A stretch of DNA of 18,801 nt. Source: SKVJ01 sp964578745 (lineage in GTDB: Bacteria; Chloroflexota; Dehalococcoidia; GIF9; AB-539-J10). The stretch spans positions 1-18,801 of the forward strand of contig CAZODZ010000028.1 of assembly GCA_964578745.1 (NCBI GenBank), written 5' to 3'. The notes below the pieces were generated by a model, which saw nothing but the letters and a program-made list of their open reading frames with translations, had not been told where the DNA came from and did no database searches. Shown piece by piece: positions 15,550-18,801 of the stretch. A program made the translations under genes and the position numbers. Within the stretch, counting starts at the first letter, position 1; every line of letters begins with the position of its first letter.

Positions 15550-17979
15550 ATGAGCACGGACGATGCCCGCGTCGTGCTCGAGAAGATACTTACGCTCGAA
15601 GGCGAGAAGCACTACGCCGATGCGGCAGTGACCGGCGGTATGGACTCATACGTCCGGTCGCTGGTCTCGAAAAGCGCGGATGGAATTCCACCACCCGTGA
15701 AGAAACATCTTCTTGACCTGTCGCGCTTCTCCGGCGGATATGCAGGGTGGGACACAGAGAGGCGACGACGGTGGGTAGCGTCGTGCCTCCATCTTCTGCG
15801 CGAGCAGCCAGCCACAGAGCAACCGAAGACAACGCAGCAGGAGATGGAATACTGTCTGCGCCGTCCCATCACAGCCCTTGACGGCATACGGGACAGGAAT
15901 GCAGAACACCTTGCGCGCCTGGGTGTTCACACCCTCGACGACTTCCTCCACCTGCTGCCACACCGGTATCTCGACTACACACACATACACCACGTGACCC
16001 AGCTGCAGCCGGGCATGGACCAGACCGTCATAGGCACGGTGACTATGTCGCACATCTCGCGGTTCGGCAACAGACCAGGCACCGAAGCCTACATAGACGA
16101 TGGTTCGGGCAGCGTGCGGGCCGTGTGGTTCAACCAGCCATGGGTTTCACGCAGGCTTCAACCAGGACACCGCATTGTAATCAGCGGGCCGGTGGCAGTC
16201 TTCAAGGGGCAACTTGTGTTCGAATCGCCCGAGTGGGAGCGTATCGAGAAATCAGGCGTACATACCGGCCGGCTTGTACCTGTCTACCCTCTCACAAAAG
16301 GCCTCTACGCACGCCGCATGCGCGAGTGGATGAGCAAAGCCCTCGACATCTGCATTCCAAGTATCACGGAATACCTGCCACGTGAGATGGTCGAACGGCG
16401 GGGCCTTCTCGACCTCAGGACAGCCATTCAGCAGGCACATTTCCCCGACGATCTGGCACAGGCTGGACGTGCGCGACAGCGTCTTGCGTTCGACGAGCTG
16501 CTCGCCCTGCAACTAGGTCTGCTGATGTCACGACACGAATGGCAGGAGAGGCAGCCCGGAATTCCATTCACGGAAGGCCAGAAGTTCATTGACGCATACG
16601 TATCACGGTTGCCATTCTCGTTGACGGATGCACAGTCCCGCGTGCTCAGAGAAATCATGTCAGACCTCCAGAAGCCAGTTGCCATGTCGCGTATGCTGCA
16701 GGGAGATGTGGGCAGCGGCAAGACCGTCATCGCTCTCGCGGCGCTCATCATGACCGTCGCCAACGGCTGCCAAGGGGCGATGATGGCCCCCACGGAAGTG
16801 CTGGCCGAGCAGCACTTCAGGACGATTGTGGCACTTCTGAACGGAGAGGCGACAACGGGAGGATGCACTATGCCGGCAGAGATTGCGGGAAGGGAGAACC
16901 CGATCATCCGGCTGGATGGCATCGAGGGGCTGCCTGTGACGCTGGCACTACTGACTGGAAATCTGTCTGCATCTGGCCGCAAGGCGGTTCATGCAGGTCT
17001 CGCATCGGGACAGATCGACATCGTGGTCGGCACTCAGGCCCTGATACAGCGCTCGGTCTCCTTCGCACGTCTCGGCCTCGCCGTTGTCGACGAGCAACAC
17101 CGCTTTGGCGTGCTTCAACGCGGCGGACTGAGGCAGAAAGGGCACAACCCGCACGTACTTGTAATGACGGCGACTCCGATACCCCGGAGCCTAGCGCTTT
17201 CCGTCTACGGTGACCTGGACCTGTCTACGATCGACAAGCTGCCTGCGGGGCGCCAAAAGGTCGTCACCTACATCACCTCGGAAGGAAGCCTGCACAAAGT
17301 ACACGCGTTCATCCGTGACCAGGTGAAACGCGGTCGACAGGCATATGTCATATGCCCACTCATCACTGAGTCCGACGTCCTTCAGGTACGGGCGGCAACC
17401 GAAGAGCACCGGTTCATGAGCAACCAGGTATTCCCGGACCTCCGCCTTGGACTTCTGCACGGCGCGCTGCGACCCCGACAGAAGAACGAGGTGATGCGGG
17501 CATTCCGCGATGGAGAGATAGACGTGCTTGTCAGCACGACAGTCGTTGAAGTAGGCGTGGACGTACCGAACGCAACGGTGATGGTGATACTCGGGGCCGA
17601 CCGATTCGGGCTCGCGCAGTTACATCAATTACGTGGCAGAGTAGGACGTGGCAGTGATAAGAGTTACTGTATCCTAGTCGCCGACTCTCCATCAGCAGAT
17701 GCACGGAAACGCCTTAACGTTCTCAAGGAAGAGTCAAACGGCTTCACGCTGGCAGCCAAAGACCTTGAGCTGCGGGGGCCGGGTGACTTCCTCGGCACAC
17801 AGCAGAGTGGCCTTCCGCAACTGAGAGTTGCTACACTTACAGACCTTGCGACGCTGGAGGTCGCTCGTGAGGAAGCGACCAGACTGATGCAGAAGCACGA
17901 TTTCCTGAGCGCCCCACTATACGAACCTCTCAGGCAAAGGGTTGAGCGTCTCTGGAATAGGGACGTCGAGTGGAGTTGA
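15550..17979 (+). CDS. recG: ATP-dependent DNA helicase RecG
   Basis: Monomeric double-stranded DNA translocase that remodels stalled forks and branched DNA. 809 residues, about 115 more than E. coli RecG. An extra N-terminal, probably helical region (1-102) precedes the wedge domain, whose helix-hairpin-helix and LLPHRYLDYT motif start near 103-144. Walker A is GDVGSGKT (385-392), motif II is DEQH (514-517), then VMTATPIPR, STTVVEVGVDVPNATVM, the HQLRGRVGRG motif and the RecG-specific FLGTQQSGLP near the end. Between motif Ia (APTEVLAEQHF) and LLTGNLS there is an insertion of about 30 residues compared with E. coli. The start is ATG 15550 with GGAGGTG ending 6 nt upstream; a longer reading from 15454 has no site. 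A 141-nt gap separates it from fakA, and 6 nt separate it from argS. Confidence 0.97.
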   Translation: MSTDDARVVLEKILTLEGEKHYADAAVTGGMDSYVRSLVSKSADGIPPPVKKHLLDLSRFSGGYAGWDTERRRRWVASCLHLLREQPATEQPKTTQQEMEYCLRRPITALDGIRDRNAEHLARLGVHTLDDFLHLLPHRYLDYTHIHHVTQLQPGMDQTVIGTVTMSHISRFGNRPGTEAYIDDGSGSVRAVWFNQPWVSRRLQPGHRIVISGPVAVFKGQLVFESPEWERIEKSGVHTGRLVPVYPLTKGLYARRMREWMSKALDICIPSITEYLPREMVERRGLLDLRTAIQQAHFPDDLAQAGRARQRLAFDELLALQLGLLMSRHEWQERQPGIPFTEGQKFIDAYVSRLPFSLTDAQSRVLREIMSDLQKPVAMSRMLQGDVGSGKTVIALAALIMTVANGCQGAMMAPTEVLAEQHFRTIVALLNGEATTGGCTMPAEIAGRENPIIRLDGIEGLPVTLALLTGNLSASGRKAVHAGLASGQIDIVVGTQALIQRSVSFARLGLAVVDEQHRFGVLQRGGLRQKGHNPHVLVMTATPIPRSLALSVYGDLDLSTIDKLPAGRQKVVTYITSEGSLHKVHAFIRDQVKRGRQAYVICPLITESDVLQVRAATEEHRFMSNQVFPDLRLGLLHGALRPRQKNEVMRAFRDGEIDVLVSTTVVEVGVDVPNATVMVILGADRFGLAQLHQLRGRVGRGSDKSYCILVADSPSADARKRLNVLKEESNGFTLAAKDLELRGPGDFLGTQQSGLPQLRVATLTDLATLEVAREEATRLMQKHDFLSAPLYEPLRQRVERLWNRDVEWS

Positions 17980-17985
17980 CCGATA

Positions 17986-18801
17986 ATGCTTAAAACCCAA
18001 CTTCAAGAGCGCATACGCAAAGCGATTCTCGCCGCTCAGGACGCTGGCGAGATAACGTTTACCACACTGCCGGAAATCATCGTCGAGCGTCCAGAGCAGG
18101 TCTCGCACGGAGACTACGCCACAGGTATTGCATTGAAGCTGGCGAGGGCGGTACGCATGAACCCTCTCCAACTGGCGCATATCATCGTCAGGCACCTAGG
18201 CGACATGCCGGAGATCGACTCAATCAGCATCCCTCCACCGGGGTTCATCAATTTCACGGTCAAGGCATCGTGGCTGCAGCGTCTGGTGGAGCTGATACTG
18301 GAAGACCCGCTTGCGTACGGTACCAGCGACCTTGGCCGTGGAATACGCGTGCAAATTGAGTTTGTAAGTGCGAACCCGACGGGTCCACTGCACGTGGGAC
18401 ACGGCCGAGGAGCCGTGCTGGGAAGCACGCTGGCCAACGTGCTCAGCGCGGCTGGCTACTCAGTGGAGCGCGAATACTACCTGAATGACATAGGTAATCA
18501 GATCCGCACATTCGGTCGGTCTGTATACGTGCGCTACCGGCAAGCACTGGGCGACGATTATGAGATGCCGCCTGACGGATACATGGGAGAGTACGTACAC
18601 GATCTGGCACAGAGCATCATTGAGACGCACGGCGACCAGTTCGCCCGTATGAACGAAGAAGAGGGGACACAGGCAATAGGCAAACTCGCCACGAGCATGA
18701 TGGTTGATGCCATCAAGGAGGACCTTACGGCACTCAACGTCGAGTTTGACTGTTGGTTCAGCGAAGGTTCACTGCACGAGAGTGGAGAGTACGAGCAGGT
18801 G
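17986..18801 (+). CDS. argS: Arginyl-tRNA synthetase, C-terminus cut off by window edge
   Basis: Class I aminoacyl-tRNA synthetase charging tRNA-Arg. 272 codons are visible and the gene continues past 18801. The N-terminal Add1 domain (about 1-100) has the ArgS opening with HGDYATGIALKLAR (41-54); IQIEFVSANPTGPLHVGHGR-type block is at 122-141 (here RVQIEF) with the HIGH motif as HVGH (136-139). DIGNQIRTFGRSVYVRY follows, as in the family. KMSKS and the anticodon-binding domain lie outside. The start is ATG 17986 with GGAG ten bases upstream, inside the recG end; a 6-nt gap after recG implies one transcript. Its nearness to the arg biosynthesis operon is probably coincidental. Confidence 0.97.
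   Translation, partial: MLKTQLQERIRKAILAAQDAGEITFTTLPEIIVERPEQVSHGDYATGIALKLARAVRMNPLQLAHIIVRHLGDMPEIDSISIPPPGFINFTVKASWLQRLVELILEDPLAYGTSDLGRGIRVQIEFVSANPTGPLHVGHGRGAVLGSTLANVLSAAGYSVEREYYLNDIGNQIRTFGRSVYVRYRQALGDDYEMPPDGYMGEYVHDLAQSIIETHGDQFARMNEEEGTQAIGKLATSMMVDAIKEDLTALNVEFDCWFSEGSLHESGEYEQV

Noticed and set aside
15438..15716. 92-codon frame across the fakA-recG gap into recG
   Set aside because: The composition (Arg, Ser, Gly rich) is that of an out-of-frame reading, and the recG start with its ribosome binding site lies inside it.
1..18801. Search for CRISPR repeats, insertion sequences, att sites, tRNA or rRNA genes, riboswitches, defence or secretion genes
   Set aside because: None seen. 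Gaps between genes are all under 160 nt and the genes are ordinary housekeeping families, so I do not claim an undescribed system here.

Overview
This window is compact bacterial chromosome made of housekeeping genes, with GC somewhat above half by eye (not computed). I see no mobile element, CRISPR array, tRNA, rRNA or clearly foreign block. The gene content, the ArgH N-terminus that lacks the usual Trp-Gly-Gly-Arg-Phe opening, the RecG with an extra N-terminal helical domain, and the three-subunit 2-oxoacid:ferredoxin oxidoreductase suggest an anaerobic or ferredoxin-using lineage, most likely Chloroflexota (Dehalococcoidia-like). That assignment rests on remembered family features and is an inference, not a search result.

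Left half (1-7509, all on the minus strand, read right to left): a tightly packed korA-korB-korC set for a 2-oxoacid:ferredoxin oxidoreductase, with two 4-nt ATGA overlaps. It is followed by yebC, ruvC and ruvA (Holliday-junction processing, with a 4-nt GTGA overlap between the last two), then uvrB (nucleotide excision repair) and a leucyl aminopeptidase gene, pepA, cut by the left edge of the window. ruvB, the usual partner after ruvA, is absent; uvrB sits in its place.

Centre (7510-13409, plus strand): a 151-bp divergent spacer carries a good minus-strand promoter and a small dyad. After it comes an arginine biosynthesis operon argJ-argB-argD-argG-argH. Together these give the acetylated-ornithine cycle (ArgJ, ArgB, ArgD) and the last two steps from citrulline to arginine (ArgG, ArgH). 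argC and argF are not in the window. 2-Oxoglutarate, if that is the product of KorABC, would feed glutamate to this pathway.

Right part (13410-18801): rpmB (ribosomal protein L28, zinc-ribbon form) on the minus strand, with a clear intrinsic terminator facing argH. It is divergent from fakA (a DAK2-type fatty acid kinase catalytic subunit), recG (branch-migration helicase) and argS (arginyl-tRNA synthetase, cut by the right edge). The rpmB / fakA-like / recG neighbourhood is also known from Bacillus, where further genes lie between them.

I looked for an undescribed system and did not find one. The observations worth a second look are gene-order substitutions, start-site and overlap architecture, family-level variations (ArgB without the arginine-sensing N-helix, RecG extension and insertion, ArgH N-terminus) and small regulatory structures.
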